DNA of 64,000 bases from Progne subis subis (lineage: Eukaryota; Chordata; Aves; Passeriformes; Hirundinidae): positions 2,356,001-2,420,000 of the forward strand of contig JAKJHU010000016.1 of the NCBI GenBank assembly GCA_022316685.1. The letters run 5' to 3'. Positions 36,216 through 49,429 of the stretch are shown one piece after another. Both the position numbers and the translations under genes were made by a program. Positions within the stretch are counted from its first letter, which is position 1. Every line of letters starts with the position of its first letter. Below the pieces are notes generated by a model. It saw nothing but the letters and a program-made list of their open reading frames with translations, searched no databases and had not been told where the DNA came from.

Positions 36216-39200
36216 TTTCTTTTTCAAACCAGAATGGCAATTTCAGTAATCCTAAGAATGCAGCAAAATGGACACACATTACATTATTTATTTAGGTATT
36301 TATGGACATTTTTTAGTGTGACTTCTCACTTGAAACAGGACCATCACCAACTCAGGATCAGGTCAGAGAGCTGCTCAAAATCTCCAAGGGTGGGATAAAC
36401 TACTTTCTCTCCATAACCTCTACCACTGCTGCTTCTCTACCACTCTCATTTCCTAATAACCAACCTGAGCACCCCAAGCCACAGATTGCATTTACTATTT
36501 GCTTTCAATTAAACAATGTTTTGTTTTGATTCGTATTATTGAAAGCCAAGCCTCTAAGAACAATTCAAGCATCAGATGGCTTGATCAACAAAAGTAAGGT
36601 AAAACCTAAGGGACACGGACAGGTTCTGTCTGCTCATTGGAACTAAAGACAGTTTGTATGCAGCACTTATCAATATTCCTGCACCACAAGTATTTCCATC
36701 CTGTGAAGGGTATCAGAAGGGATTGCCAGAGAAAATAAATGATCTGGTTTTGACCTAGCATTAGGTCTGCTTTTCAAAATGCCATACATCTAAAAGAGAG
36801 ACTGATTGAGGCAGTGGAGATGTTGGGGATCAATACTCTGCTTGTCACAGGAGAGACAGCAGGGCACTGCAGGGTCTGTGCTGCTGAGTATTACCAGTAG
36901 CCTGTCTTAAAAGGCATTACCTGAGTGTTTTGGCAGACTAACCACTCACTGCTTTATAAGTCTACACCAAAAATTTGACATTGGTGATTCAAACTTCCTG
37001 TATAGTAACCTGTACATAATTAAAAACTGTGTTTGTGGTTCATCAGTCGCCTCCTGATATTAGAAGAACAGGTGTTTTGTTGACATTTTAAGATCAGGAC
37101 AATCTTTGGATTTGAAATTCTCTCTCAGTGCTATAGTCTGCTGACTGCCAGATTGCAGCACTGAGGAGCCTGTTAGCAAGGGAGGACAGTGCAGGCTGGG
37201 CTTAGGAAAGATACTTGATTTGTTTTAACTGGTTTGCATAGTCTGGAATCTAGTTCCATGTTCTCTTGAACCTGTATTACCTCTTGGTCAAAACAAGCAC
37301 TATCTGTGCTAGGCAGCTGTTTATAGAGGTGTAACATCAAATAAATTAGTGGACACTGGACTGCTCAGTCTAAGCTGAAGAATTGAGGCTCTTGACTCTT
37401 TGGATAAATCTGAATGACCCGGTAGTTGAAGCACTTTGTCAGGGAAGACATGGCTCCTTCTGTACAGCACTGTTTGCTGAGATGTGTGGAAAATCTAGCA
37501 TTGCCTTTTCATGAGTGTATGGAAGAGCTTCAGCCTTGGGTGACACTGATCTGGCACCTTTGCCCAGGCATAATGCTGGACCAGATTGAAAGATTTAAGG
37601 TGGAGCTGAGGCACATAGCCCTCAGGCTGGAGCAGCTCTTTGCCAAGATGTTGGAGCCATAATACAGGTAAATTTTGGACTCACATGCTCAAAGCAAAGT
37701 GTTACAACAAAACCTTCCAAGGTGAAGGCTAAGTGTCATGTGTTTAGCAGGATCAGACATTTCTAACTCCTATCACCATTACACATAAACAGGACCTATA
37801 AATTCATATGGGGTGGTAACAATAGGGTAATAATAATAACATCTAAGTCCACAGTTACAATAATAAATATTACAGTAAAATCAGGTGTTTGGGAAGGACC
37901 ACACCTTCTCATTGTTCCAAGCAGAAGCACAATATCCCTTGGAAATAAGAGACAGCCTTTAAACAAATTATCCTGTAATGAACTTCTGCAAGGATCTAGT
38001 AGCTTACACTACCACTTTTGATAGAAATTGGTTCCTAAAAAAAGAGTGGGCCAGTTGTGACAGCCAGTATGATGATATCTACTTTTCAGAGTTCTGGGTC
38101 ATAGCCCCAACCTGGCAGAGCTGTATTGGAGACAAGAGAGACAGACACTCTCATGCATAACAGATAATGAATGAAGTGATCGTTGGTTGCCTCACTCCAT
38201 TTGCTGTCATCTAGAGATGATACATTAGTCAGAAAATGGAAAAGTTATTTGTGAACACTTTCAACAAGTCCTTATCTTCATATCTACAATAACTAACACT
38301 ATTTGTTAAGCAATGAATGAGTAAGAAGTACCAGAGTTATTCACATCTTCTAGGTGTAATTTCAGAGTGTCCTTTCCCCTGTCCACTTCAGGAGATGAAC
38401 ACTTGAAACTCAAGATGTTGCACTGCCAATAAATCACAACATAAAATGCTTTGATTCAGTGTCAGTTAAATTTATTTTTAAAATAAAAGGGAATTGAGAC
38501 ACTGAATTTTATTTAGTAGGGGGTTTTTTTTCTGTAATTTTCTACATTTTTGCTTACAAAAACAGTGTAGCAAGATAGACACCATAGTATGGAGAAAATA
38601 TTTGACTAGTATTTGACTTTCTGTAAACTTTTAAGGGCAAAATTTTATGATTCAGAAAAGAAAAAATACTTAACAATTCCTGCACATATTTTACTGCTTT
38701 CAAAATTGTTGAGATAGAAACTTACAAAGGTTTCAATTTTAATAGGTGTTAGAATAATATGCCATTTTTGCTGCAGATGAATAATTATACTATTACACTT
38801 TTCTGCTCCATGAAGATTTCACCTGACTTGGATAGGAATTCTAAATGTGAAAGACGTATAGGCTCAAATTCTTGGTGTTGTTCTCAGTGCTGAAATAGTA
38901 TCTGTTACAAGAACAAAATTTCCAGCAGATGCCTCTCACTATGTCATTGAACTTCAGCAGTCTCTCAATTTGAGTTCAATGAAACCATTCAGGCTTTTAA
39001 AGATAATGATAGTGATATATGGAATGAAGACCAACTTTTTTTTCTACAACACATATATAATGAAAAATACAATGTAATGATTTACTCAGAATGAATTTTT
39101 TTAATGGGATATTTAAACAAGTAACCTGATTTAAACAGATCATTTGAGAAAAGGTTTTTTGTTCTCCTCCAAAGGCAAGCACTGGGTTAGAAATATAAAT

Positions 39201-39889
39201 GCAAATAGAAGTAAACTCTAATTTTGAGAGAAGCTCAAGAAGCACAAAATTTATCAGTTATTCAGTACCACTAATGAGGTATTTCCTTTACTTTTTAAAA
39301 GTAAAGTGTAATTTACTTAGGAAAACAAATGCATGGATATCTAAGGATAATTCCAATATAATAATTTCTGTGGCGAAATGTAAATAGGTGTCAGCTAAAT
39401 TTCAGAATAGAAGTGAACAATGAATTTAACAGAAAATGATCATGGTATCATTATATTTTCAACCAACCTCTCTCATGTAATATAAAATTAGAGATAGAAA
39501 AGGCAACAGAAAAGTCTGTAAGTTATCAGAAAAAAACAATGTGAAAGACTTGTTTTTCAATTAAATGGGACTTGCTCCAAAATAAGAAAAGATATATGAT
39601 AATTTGTATTCTGAACATATACAAGTTTGAAATTTATAAGGGCCTATTAAATATATATATATATCCATTTAGCCCTTGTGAATATAATACAAGGGCATCA
39701 TGGATGTTGGGATGGCACATGGATCTTTGAAGCTGATGCAACCGGTTACCGACCTTCACAGGTTCTCTTCCTTCAAATGCTGGAGCAGTGATGCATTTAT
39801 CTGGACTAATAGGAGAGAGAGGAAGTCACAGCCCAAAACACAGCTCACTCAGAAATTAAATGTGAGGAAAGTGGACAGGAAGATACCAC

Positions 39890-40048
39890 TGGGTTCTGGG
39901 TGTTTCTGGAAGCAGAAGCCAGCTGTGATCCCTCTAAGTGTTCCAGCTCTGAGCAACCTGGTCAGTGAAAGGTGTCCCTGCTCATAGCAAAGGGGTTGGA
40001 ACTAGATGATCTTTGAGGTCAGTTCCAACACTTTCTATGATTCTGTGA
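39890..40048 (+). mobile_element. CR1 LINE 3'-end fragment
   Basis: Contains AGTGTTCCAGCTCTGAGCA, GGTGTCCCTGCTCAT, GGGGTTGGAACTAGATGATC and the terminal CTATGATTCTGTG of CR1. It is strongly 5' truncated. The left boundary is uncertain because the first bases are diverged. Confidence 0.85.
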
Positions 40049-40629
40049 CCTGCAAATGACAAACAGTCAGAACACGAAGCAGAGAGCAAAGGCAGGGAAC
40101 GGTGGACCTGACAGAAGAAACAAAATAATGGCTAGAGGAAGGTTTGGAAATGCAAATAATGGAAATACCCAATTTTAGCCTGAGCTGGAAAATCATGCCT
40201 TTGCTCACCATAGAGAAAAGGCTGGCATCATGGAAATGTTGTAACCTATTCACCACCAATTTTCCTTCCCATAAGGAAAATAAAGTCAAAATATTACAGA
40301 TGTTTTACAAGGCAAACAATTATTTTACTTTTTTAAATATTTCTTTTCTGGTTTGGGAATTTTTTGATCTATTCCCACTTGTTTGCATTTATAGTAGCCA
40401 TTTATTTGACTGGTGTTTGTGAACTCCATTTTGGCCTAGTTTTCCACATTCATGTGCGATATGACCAGAAGACTGCTGCTTTGGTTAAAATAGTAACATC
40501 TGCATCCAACAGTATATTATTTTGACTTCTCTAGCTTTTGTGGAGTATAGCTCAAAGTATGAAATCATAATTTGAATTAAAATGAGGGTAAGTCCACAAA
40601 GCAGCCATGACTGAAGAAAAATCTGGGGG

Positions 40630-41825
40630 GTGAGATTGAGCTGTACAGGGGGGTTTCCCTATTCAGGAGCACCTGAAGCAGCCCCCAGCCTTGTCAGGAT
40701 TTGGAAGCTCTCAGCAGCCAATGAGGCAAGGATGGGTGTCAGGAGCAACCATGGGAGACTTAAATGGCTCCAGGGCACAAGAGCAACTTGGAACGTGGCA
40801 CATCATTTTGCACAACAGGTCGTGCAGGAAGGGCTCCTCTCCAACCATTTGGGTGGAGCCAATAGAGGCAGCAAATTGAGTCCCTGGTAAGGAAGAGCAA
40901 AGAGATCCTTCTAGCTCCAGTGTTATTAGCATCGTAGTTTAAGCTTCCTTAGTTGTTGACATGCCCATCAAGCTTGATCCCCTGTAGCTTCGAGGGTCAC
41001 TGGCCCAGCCATGTCAGAGGCTCCAGCCAGCCACACCTGCTGATGGCAGATGTAGTTCTCCAGGTCACAGGCTGCCAACAGTGCCTGAAGCTTCTTTGTG
41101 AGACTGGGACCACAAAGTGCTATTTTGCAGAAAGCGTTTGAGGAGCTGTGTTGCAGGTGGAGCTCCAGGAAGAACAGGCTATGCAGTATCTGAGTGAATG
41201 AGTAAGAGATAGAGTGGTTATTTTCAGCCACACTAAAGTCTCAGACTCCCAGAAGTCTTGAACCTCCATTATGGTGAAGAAGCCAATGGACTCAGGACCC
41301 TGTAAGGTAATTAGTCAAAGGACTGTTAGCCAAGGGTCTGTTAAAGATGAAGGCTGGAGGCACATCACGGCATGTACCAGGAAGAAGGTTCCTTTTTCTC
41401 TGAATTTGACAAGTAGGGCTGGTACCTTTTACAACAGGTATGGAGCTCTGGGTCTAGAAGGCTAAGCAACTGATGAGGTGGGGGAAGGTCTGTCTGGAAT
41501 GGTGGGGTCCCCTGAAATGATACCACCTGCACCCTCCATCAGAGCCTCCTCTGTTAACAGGAAAAGAAGGGTAGTTGTGACAGGAGACTCCTGGTCTAAG
41601 AGGAATGGAGGGTCCGATACGCAGACCTGACCCAACTCACAGGGAAGTCTGCTGTCTCCGTCTCCCAGGGACTTGGATAAGGGACTTTACTAGAAAACAA
41701 TCCAGTCTAGTGAAGGCCTTCTGATTACTATCTACTATTGGTTGTTCAAACTGGTAGCAATGACATAAAAAAGAGAAGTCTGAGGGTAATCAAAAGAGAC
41801 TCCAGTACAAGGTACATATGGTCTC
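40630..41825 (+). pseudogene. CR1 5'/ORF1 relic with SGNH-esterase remnants
   Basis: From about 41,335 the plus-strand reading resembles CR1 ORF1: EGWRHITACTRKK (compare the GWRHVT motif), FYNRYGALG (compare NRFxxLE) and, after a stop, RRVVVTGDSW. The last contains the block I GDS of SGNH-fold esterases (41,583-41,591). A second SGNH block, GSND, survives at 41,753-41,764 but in another frame. Several stops and a frameshift make it dead. The DNA from 40,630 to about 41,190 is probably CR1 5' UTR and the start of ORF1, with less certainty. In life, CR1 ORF1 protein binds RNA and assists retrotransposition. ORF1-containing copies are rarer than 3' ends. Confidence 0.7.
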
Positions 41826-44800
41826 AGTTTCAACTTAACCTATAACAAACCTGGAAAGTAACTGTGGGCATAGGCTGGCTGCAAACCTATTTTCCACTTC
41901 CTCTTTGTGAAGTGCTTGCTTCACTGTTTAGGGAGAAATTGAGATAAAGTAACTTCTGAGGTCCCATTTCAGACCTGCCTGAACTTAATCACCATCCAGT
42001 CACTGCAACGTTTAATTTAGTAAAAGTATCTATTTAGGATAGAGTCCAAAGTACAGACTCTACCCCATACTCCACCCAATTCCTCTAATTCCTCTACAAC
42101 ACCTCCCTTAGGTGTGCCCCACGCCCAGGGAGATACACGTTTAGCAACCCCAAGAGTTTTACCGATTTCAGGCTTTGATGGATTTGCAACACAAGATCAC
42201 AATCTGAGTAACATAATGATGGGCCATTAGCCTATGCCCCAGGCCTAAGGTGTCTGGCACAAGAACATACATGCCCAAGAACAAGCTGAGCCTTGCTCAT
42301 TAAATATCAAAGGAATCATTCGGATTTGCTTTACTTTGGCATGGGCAGTTGAAAACTGGTGGATCAGGTGCTGATTCATGAGCAAATCAAAAGTCTTCAC
42401 CTCAAGAATGGGAGGGTCAGTCAAAAATGTCTCAGATAGGTGGAAGAAAACAAGTCCAGGTTTTAGCCTGCTGGTGAACTTTGAGACTCAAAAGTTTCCT
42501 GTATTGGCTTTGAATGAAACCAATCCCAAGGAGAAGAAACAGTTAACATAATAAACATAGAGAATACTGGAAAAGAAAGAAGAAAGATAGAAGTCATCTT
42601 GAAGTACATCTGATTTGATTTTTAAAAGTCAATCATGAAAAGTGCTGAGTAATACCAAGTACCTGTGACTTAACTGATCCCACATTAACTCTGAGACACT
42701 CACTGCTAAGCAAAGTATTGGACTCTCCAGATAAGTTTCAATTTACTGTGCTGTAAATTGTAAAAACAATTTACAATGTTTTGCTTTTTGTTTTTCACCA
42801 AGTTAAGCTTAATTCAAATTACTAACTACAACAAAATGTAAACCCATATCTTTTAAATAATATCCTAATTATGTGACTGATCAGCAAGATCACTAATACC
42901 ATGCAATATCAGAGGAACGAGCACTGCAGTAAGTTAACAAAACCCAAAGAACACAATTTTAAAGGCATGATTTAAAAAGCTGTAGTGCCAATATATTGAT
43001 AAACTGTGGTCCAGAAATTATAAATAAGAAGAAAAACTGGTTGTGCAGTATAGTTAGCACCTTGGGAATCATTGTCAGCTCTAGTCTAATATAGCAGCAT
43101 TTAGAAATTGTGTGACTGAGTAATATTATTCAAGTCACATTTTAAGTCTATGTGAGCTTTTCCTCCTTCAAACTTTATTTGTTAACTGCATTTCTTTGCA
43201 GCGTGAATGTTAAGACACAATTGTGAATTTGGAACTGGTGCATATCTCCACTTTTTTACATAACATATGATTTTAGTTGATAATTACCCTGTGTCTTATT
43301 GCTAATTAACTTCTATGTAAGCGGTAACTTAGCATTCCTCTTGAAACATTTTCTACTGCACTTTGATCAGATCAGCATTGCTCCACCTTGTTTGCTCTTG
43401 CCACAATGGCTCACAAGTTTTTGAGTGTATTACTGATTTTATTTCAGTTTAGGAGGTCTAGTCTCCTGTTTAAACACTTCTAGTTTTTTAAAATGTATAT
43501 GCCATAAAGTATCTGCTGTGTTTTGCAATGGCTAGCATTCATGACACAAATGCTTACTCATTTTAGGGCAATACCTCACTCACTGACTTTCTTTGGTTTG
43601 TGATCATGTATTATTTCCTGCATTTCCCTGTGTGAGGTTTCAGGAATGTCTGTGGGTGGAATCACAGTTGTATGATCATCCTTGACAAACTTGATCTTGA
43701 TGACAAACTTGTCTGTTTTTTACTGTCCCCTTTTTCATGGCTTCCAAGTCTAACCATTTGGCTCATATAATATTCTTACATCATAGTCCATCAATTACAC
43801 ACTTTTTAATAGTTCTGGGATTTTTCATCTGTAATCTCTAATCATTCATTTTTCTCACTTAGGTAACCGTGTACTCTTTAGACTTTCTCTTGAACTGTTT
43901 CTGTTTGCAACAGGATATTCACCCTACTGCTGACTGATTCTTATAATGGACAGGACTTGAGAGCTGCATCTTTTACGTTTTCTTTACATACATTCCTTTC
44001 TCTCTCCTCTCCTCCCCTCTCCTATCTTCCAATTTGAGCCATAGCTATGTTCAGTACTCCAGAGAAAAGAAAAATGTCCAGATGTTGTTTATATACATAC
44101 ACCTGCCAGCTAATGAGTTAATACATGATATTTGTTTTTATAATAGTACAAACACTCTTTAGTTGTCCCAAATATTTGCTGCTAGCAAAGACTGCAGTAT
44201 TTCCATGGCAAATTAAACTGAATTACAGCAATGAAAAATAAAAAGTACATTTTGAAGGTTACAAAGTCAGCTATTAAAAATCTCAGAATTGCAGGCCTTT
44301 AATCAAGGTAAATATAATGTAGTTACATTATTTTTCTACTATAACTTTGCCGAATTCTGAATATATAATCTTGTGCAGGGAATACAGCACTCTTCAAAAC
44401 TTTGTTAGGTTACTCAGGGCATACAACTGAGTACCTTACTACATTGCAAACATAAATCCTGTTTAGGGTACCCCAGCATTAATATTTTCATGGATACTCA
44501 TCAGCAGGGAAGTTAAATGCAGGGGGTTTTTTATGTTAAGAGTGCTCTATATGTTCAAAGAGCAAGTCCTTAATACACCACCGTTTTTGTAGCTAGATAC
44601 TATAGATATGTATTGCTTTTGATGGGCTTAGCACTTTGGGAAGTCAGACCTAAGCTCTCAAATTGACCTGCAGATAATGAGGGTCTATCAGATAATGAGC
44701 CATGGTATGATGGTCTAGAAACTATCCACAGAAATGGGTAGAATGTAACCGTGAAGGAGAATCTTTAGCTAAATTAGCCAGGGCAGCCACTGCTTTAGGA

Positions 44801-46747
44801 GTCATCCCCTTGCCTCACCAGGTTTCCATCCACAACAAAGAAGAAGCAGGAGTTCTCCAGTCTCTTTGACTACATAATCTAGGTTTATCTGTAAAGCTTA
44901 TTTCTAAATTACTTCCTTGTAGATACATGTATATATTAAAGTTTTCACATTAAAAATCCAGAGTGAAAATGCAAAAATTCTTCCATATGGCATCTGTAAC
45001 ACAGCTCCCATTTTTATTCAACTCTCAGAATAGGATGCCTCACTTTCCCATAGTCCACATCTCGGATTGCCAGTCTATTTTCTTGCAAAGGTAAAGACTC
45101 AGCTTCAGAATGAGTGGAATCAATGGCTTATCTGTTGGCATGCTAGCTATTCCTTCTTCTCCTTCAGTAAATGAGTTTTATGCCAGATTAGGAAATAACC
45201 AGATCTCACTGTGACCACATGATAACTATAACAAAAGGGAAAAGATGGGGGTTGCATGACCTGTGGCACAGATGGCAGTACAGAGAAACAGGACCATGTC
45301 TTTTGAGGCTCTGCAGTCGTACAAAGTAAAATTGCAGCCAGGAAGACATAGCATTTTCTATTGGGCCCTTCTTATCTTGATCATCTTGTTCATCACTTTT
45401 ATGTTTTCTCAGAGTCAATTTTTGACCCAAATTCTTTTCTTCCTTCCCAGTGAAATTCAGTCTGCAAACTGTAGGAACCATCTCAGAGGTTTTTTATTTA
45501 AGTCCTCTTGGCTTCTCCCCTTCCACACTGCCATTCCCACTCATTTCCTATTCCACCTCTGTTCTCAGATTCCACGTTTGAGTCATATCACAATTCCACA
45601 TCTTAATGTCTACACTGAGACAGCTGCCAGTCTGTCACATACCTCCTCAAACTCATTTCTATTCTTACTCTCATCTCCTTTCCTTTGGGTCCCAGATTTC
45701 ATCTTGCCCATTCATACTCAGTTTCCCCTCATGTGCTCCTAATCCTCCCTTTCTGTACCTTCCCAACTCCCATTCATGATCTCTTTCTCTATTCAGTTCC
45801 TGTCCTTGTCCTCATAGACCTCTCAGCTTTTTTTTTTTTTTTTTTTTTCTGAAGAGTCCATATGTTGGTGTATGTAGCAAGTGTGCGTTTGGCATGGCAT
45901 TCCACATAATAGTGAGAAATGGGACCAAGAAATTTCATGTGCAGAGACGGATGAATGGGACTTCTCAGCCATCTCAGTGTGGGATCTTGTTCAGAGCTCA
46001 GGCTGATCAGCTGTGATTGACACAGGGAGAATGCCTGCAGTGCTGTGTTACAAAAGCATTAAATGCAGATTGGTGTGTACTTGAAGGAGAGAACACAAAG
46101 TGAGAATCAAATTATTAGTCTTGAATCAAGCAAGATTTAAGAGGTAAGTCTTTTCGTCCAACACTTAAATCACTGCATTTCCCTTTGCCTGTATTCTAAC
46201 AGGAAGGGAGACAGAGAGCAGGGAACAAAAAGGCTTTTAGTTTCATTGCCCTGAATTCAGCCTGATCTCTATTAGCTCACAGCTTCACTTCCAGAGAAAA
46301 CAGCTGCTGAGCTAAGAGCTGGAAGCAGACCCAGTTCCAGTGGCATCTTCACAGAATGAAGCCCCAAAGGTCCAGCAGGTCATTAGAGTGTACAAAACCT
46401 CTTTTCTTGTGGGGCTTATAACCTAAATAAATTTGGACAGATTATCTTTGACACAGAGGTTAATTTGTTGACCCCATTTCAAAGTCTAATGCCACTGCCA
46501 TTTCTCAAAATCACTAAAAATGTTACCATGAGTATTTTTCTTTAGCATTGTTCACAAAAATACATAGGTTTTTTTTGGTGGAAATAATTCATTCACACTT
46601 GAACTGAAGGCAAGAATGGCCTTGCAGTATTGCAATTGCAATGGTTATAGCAGATCAAAGCTATAAGCTGTTGAAAATAACCTTTGAATGAGTAGTGCAG
46701 TGTGAGTGGAAAAGTAAGCCTTGCTGCCGCTGTTGCTTATAACACAT
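41826..46747. other. Non-coding stretch, no gene supported
   Basis: AT-rich sequence with a hairpin cluster at 42,739-42,775. A C/T-rich region from about 45,360 to 45,850 ends in T21 (45,828-45,848). The 159-codon plus-strand frame at 45,263-45,742 is a by-product of that pyrimidine bias. Confidence 0.5.
42739..42775. other. Overlapping hairpin elements
   Basis: CAATTTAC (42,739-42,746), then GTAAATTG (42,753-42,760), then CAATTTAC (42,767-42,774). The second and third form a perfect 10-bp stem, 42,752-42,761 with 42,766-42,775, around an AAAA loop. The first and second form a competing 8-bp stem. Confidence 0.7.
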
Positions 46748-46820
46748 ATGTCACTGGTGCTTCAACGGGTAGAGAATCGGCTCTTGTCTAAGACTGGGAG
46801 TTTAAATCCTTGTGCACATG
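46748..46820 (+). pseudogene. tRNA-Lys-like relic (tRNA pseudogene or SINE head)
   Basis: An A-box-like TGGTGCTTCAACGGG starts at 46,755 and a B-box-like GAGTTTAAATCC ends at 46,809, at the tRNA spacing (T8 to G53 is 45 nt). GGTAGAGAATCGGCTCTT resembles the D-arm to anticodon part of tRNA-Lys with anticodon CTT. Outer acceptor pairs ATGT/ACAT form, but the inner acceptor, anticodon and T stems are mostly broken, and B-box C56 is T. So it is not a working tRNA. It could be an old tRNA-Lys pseudogene or the head of an ancient SINE such as a MIR-like element. Confidence 0.35.
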
Positions 46821-49429
46821 AAAGCTACCCAGTAGAACAGGCATTTATCCATGTGCTGCATATAGCAAAATCACACTGTGATGTGTAAAATACTGTACAG
46901 ATTGCAGTATATACTGTTCAAAGTTTATTTTGAGTCTTCTGCATTTTCATAAGACAAAAAAATATGATCTATATCATCTTACAACATTGGCAGTATGAAA
47001 CATACACACAGTATGCATTTTGAACTGTAGCATATGTACAGAATGTTCACAATTTAAACAGGAGAAATGTAGCTGAGCATCTATCTGTCTATCTATCATC
47101 TATCTATCAATCTATCAATCTATCTATCTATCTATCTCTGTAGGCTTCTTACCACAGTATTAGGAACCTCTCCGAAATCTTTCCAACTGAAAAGTCCTCC
47201 AAGCTTACCTTACGAATTCTCCATCCCCCTCCCCCCCAAACTCGTAAGTACTTGCAAATGCTTTCACCTCTCTGCAGCCTGCAGCTGTTTCTGGAAGTTT
47301 TCTAATACATAGAAAGCACACTTGAAGAAATTTGTCAGGGAGCCACTACTACCATCATGGAACAACAGCAATTACACCTCACGAGTAAGGACAACAACTG
47401 GACACAGTTGTATCCAGCTGGAGAGTAAAATTATCCATTTCCATATATAACAGTATTAGCATTCCTTCTCCTCACTTATGACCATGCTGCAGCAAGAGCT
47501 CTGTAAAGATCTCATGACAGCTTGAAACTGAAAATCCTCCAATTCTTAATAAACTACTTTCCTAACAAGAGACCACATCACTATAAGACTAGGCACACAC
47601 CTTCTGAAAATTAAATTAATTTCCTCTTTCCTGCCAGAGCTATATTAAAGGGAATAGTTCAGCCTCACCCTCTTTCTCCACATAGCTGAGATGCCGATAT
47701 CTATGGATACATCTATTATAATTTTAACTGGTACGTTATGTGTAAATATCATCCAGTTGGATTTGCATTGACGCAATTCATACTATATATAAGACATCAA
47801 ACCTAAATATATTTTAGCTTCCAGCTCTTTGAGATTCCTTCACTAGTTAAGAATTTATTCTATCCTCTTGACTTTTTAAGACACAGAACAGTACTCAGCA
47901 TTCTAAGGGACTCAGGATGTTTCAGAGTTTGTTCCCTGTATTTTAAAGTGCTTGTGGTGTGGGTCAAAATGCTTTTTGGTGTGGAGGTGTGTTTTTTTTA
48001 AAAAAATCTGCAATTGACCTGAGACCGCAACTTTCAGCAAACATGAAAAGTGCAAACTAAAAAAGATTGTTGTAACCCTCTTCACACCCTTTGGCAGAAC
48101 TACCATGATCTTGGTGTTTTGATGTTTTCATTATGGGTGAGGGCTTACTCTAGCTGCCACAGCTATTTAATTGTATGTGGAAAGTTATTCTCACCAAACT
48201 AAACTGAAACACTAAATTTTCACAGCAGAGGTCACTTGTCAAATGAGTAATATTTTACTGTGTGATGTCTTACAGTGCAATGGTTTTCAGTTCTGAATTA
48301 GTCCTTTTCCATGAATTTACAAGACTAGTAGCTAAGAAACCCCTTGGGATTCCCAAGCTGGGAATTTGAGGTACAGTAGCCTGCAAGAAGTTCTAAAGAA
48401 CTACAAGTGAAACATTAGTTTCTCTTATGGTTTCCCTCCATGCATCATATTGTACAAATAAGGGTGTCTGATTTTTTGATCTCGAGAGGGATAGACATCT
48501 CATGGTTTTAAGCAATATTGCTCAGATTTGGGTCACTTATAATGTGGAACACACTAATCTGATTTTTCCAGATTAACACAATGGAATTTTTTAATATTTC
48601 ACTGCAACTAAAAGGAATATCTGAGGAAGAAGACACATAGCCCTGATGACTTCAAACACTCATATTTGCCTCAGGCTCTCAAAAATCATGAAATCTGCTA
48701 AGGAAGTTTTTTGTTAACAGACTTTTTTATCTAAGATACATTTGGGACTTTACAATTCTGAAAAAAAACTTGCAACAGGACAAGTCAGAGGACTGGTGTT
48801 CTATAATCTGTTTCCAAGATGAAAGATATATAAACCACCAAGCATTATGAAACATACAACATGATATTGCATGGGTTAAATATAAGCATGAACTTGTCTG
48901 TCAGCATTCAGCCAAATTCTAAAACCTGAAGGATCTTACGCCATCTCTGAGTGCGAATTTGCATTGAAGAGTATCTTACATCACAGCAACATTTGAGTGT
49001 ACTTTGTACCGAATGGCAGTGGAGCGGTACGGTACTGCTGCCGCCCTGGTATTTTGTTAGCTCCTGCGCTGACACGAAGTATTGAACTCCCTGGACTTCT
49101 TTGCCACTCCACCTCATCCCACTTCCTCGCACCGGAGATCTCCTCATTGCCTCAGTTTTTCGCCTCTCACCTCCTCCTCTCTCGTACTTCTCCATAACAC
49201 ATCAGAGGGGCCGTCACAGGGCGAGGACCAGACCCAGTTTCTTCTCATACAGCGTTAAGAACCAACCCTCGCTAATTGTATTTCATTTATCATACCTCAG
49301 AATAAGTTTTATGAAGCTGTTGCCCTGCTTTTTAAGGGGACGCATACAGGGTGTCTGTGTCAAAACCAAGCGGAGGTCAAAGGGCTGCCAGAGCTTCTAC
49401 CTGTCCGAGTCTGGCACCGTTCGCACTGG
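46821..49429. other. Non-coding stretch upstream of the CpG island
   Basis: Apart from the ATCT microsatellite at 47,079-47,137 and a short C-rich patch near 47,226-47,238, nothing is recognised. From about 48,990 GC content begins to rise. CACTTCCTC near 49,119 is a possible ETS-type site. Confidence 0.45.
47079..47137. repeat. (ATCT)n tetranucleotide microsatellite
   Basis: Imperfect ATCT/GTCT units with two CATC/CAAT interruptions, ending in five uninterrupted units. Likely polymorphic. Confidence 0.93.

Larger units (their letters stand above)
31011..39889. other. Non-coding stretch, no gene supported
   Basis: AT-rich sequence with a T/G-rich TTTTG/TTTG run near 31,264-31,308, A19 at 32,871-32,889, a small tandem repeat at 36,157-36,215 and (AT)n near 39,650. 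Two short plus-strand frames (35,856-36,062 and 37,426-37,662) read like protein and are discussed in the findings. Neither is supported as a gene. Confidence 0.5.

Noticed and set aside
39700..39987. 95-codon frame as a gene
   Set aside because: Its 3' half is CR1 sequence; the remainder has no support.
43980..44030. CT-rich block TCTCTCCTCTCCTCCCCTCTCC as a microsatellite
   Set aside because: Too short and irregular to call a repeat.
45263..45742. 159-codon plus-strand frame
   Set aside because: Lies in a C/T-rich region where stops are scarce; an overlapping frame on the opposite strand and no family features.
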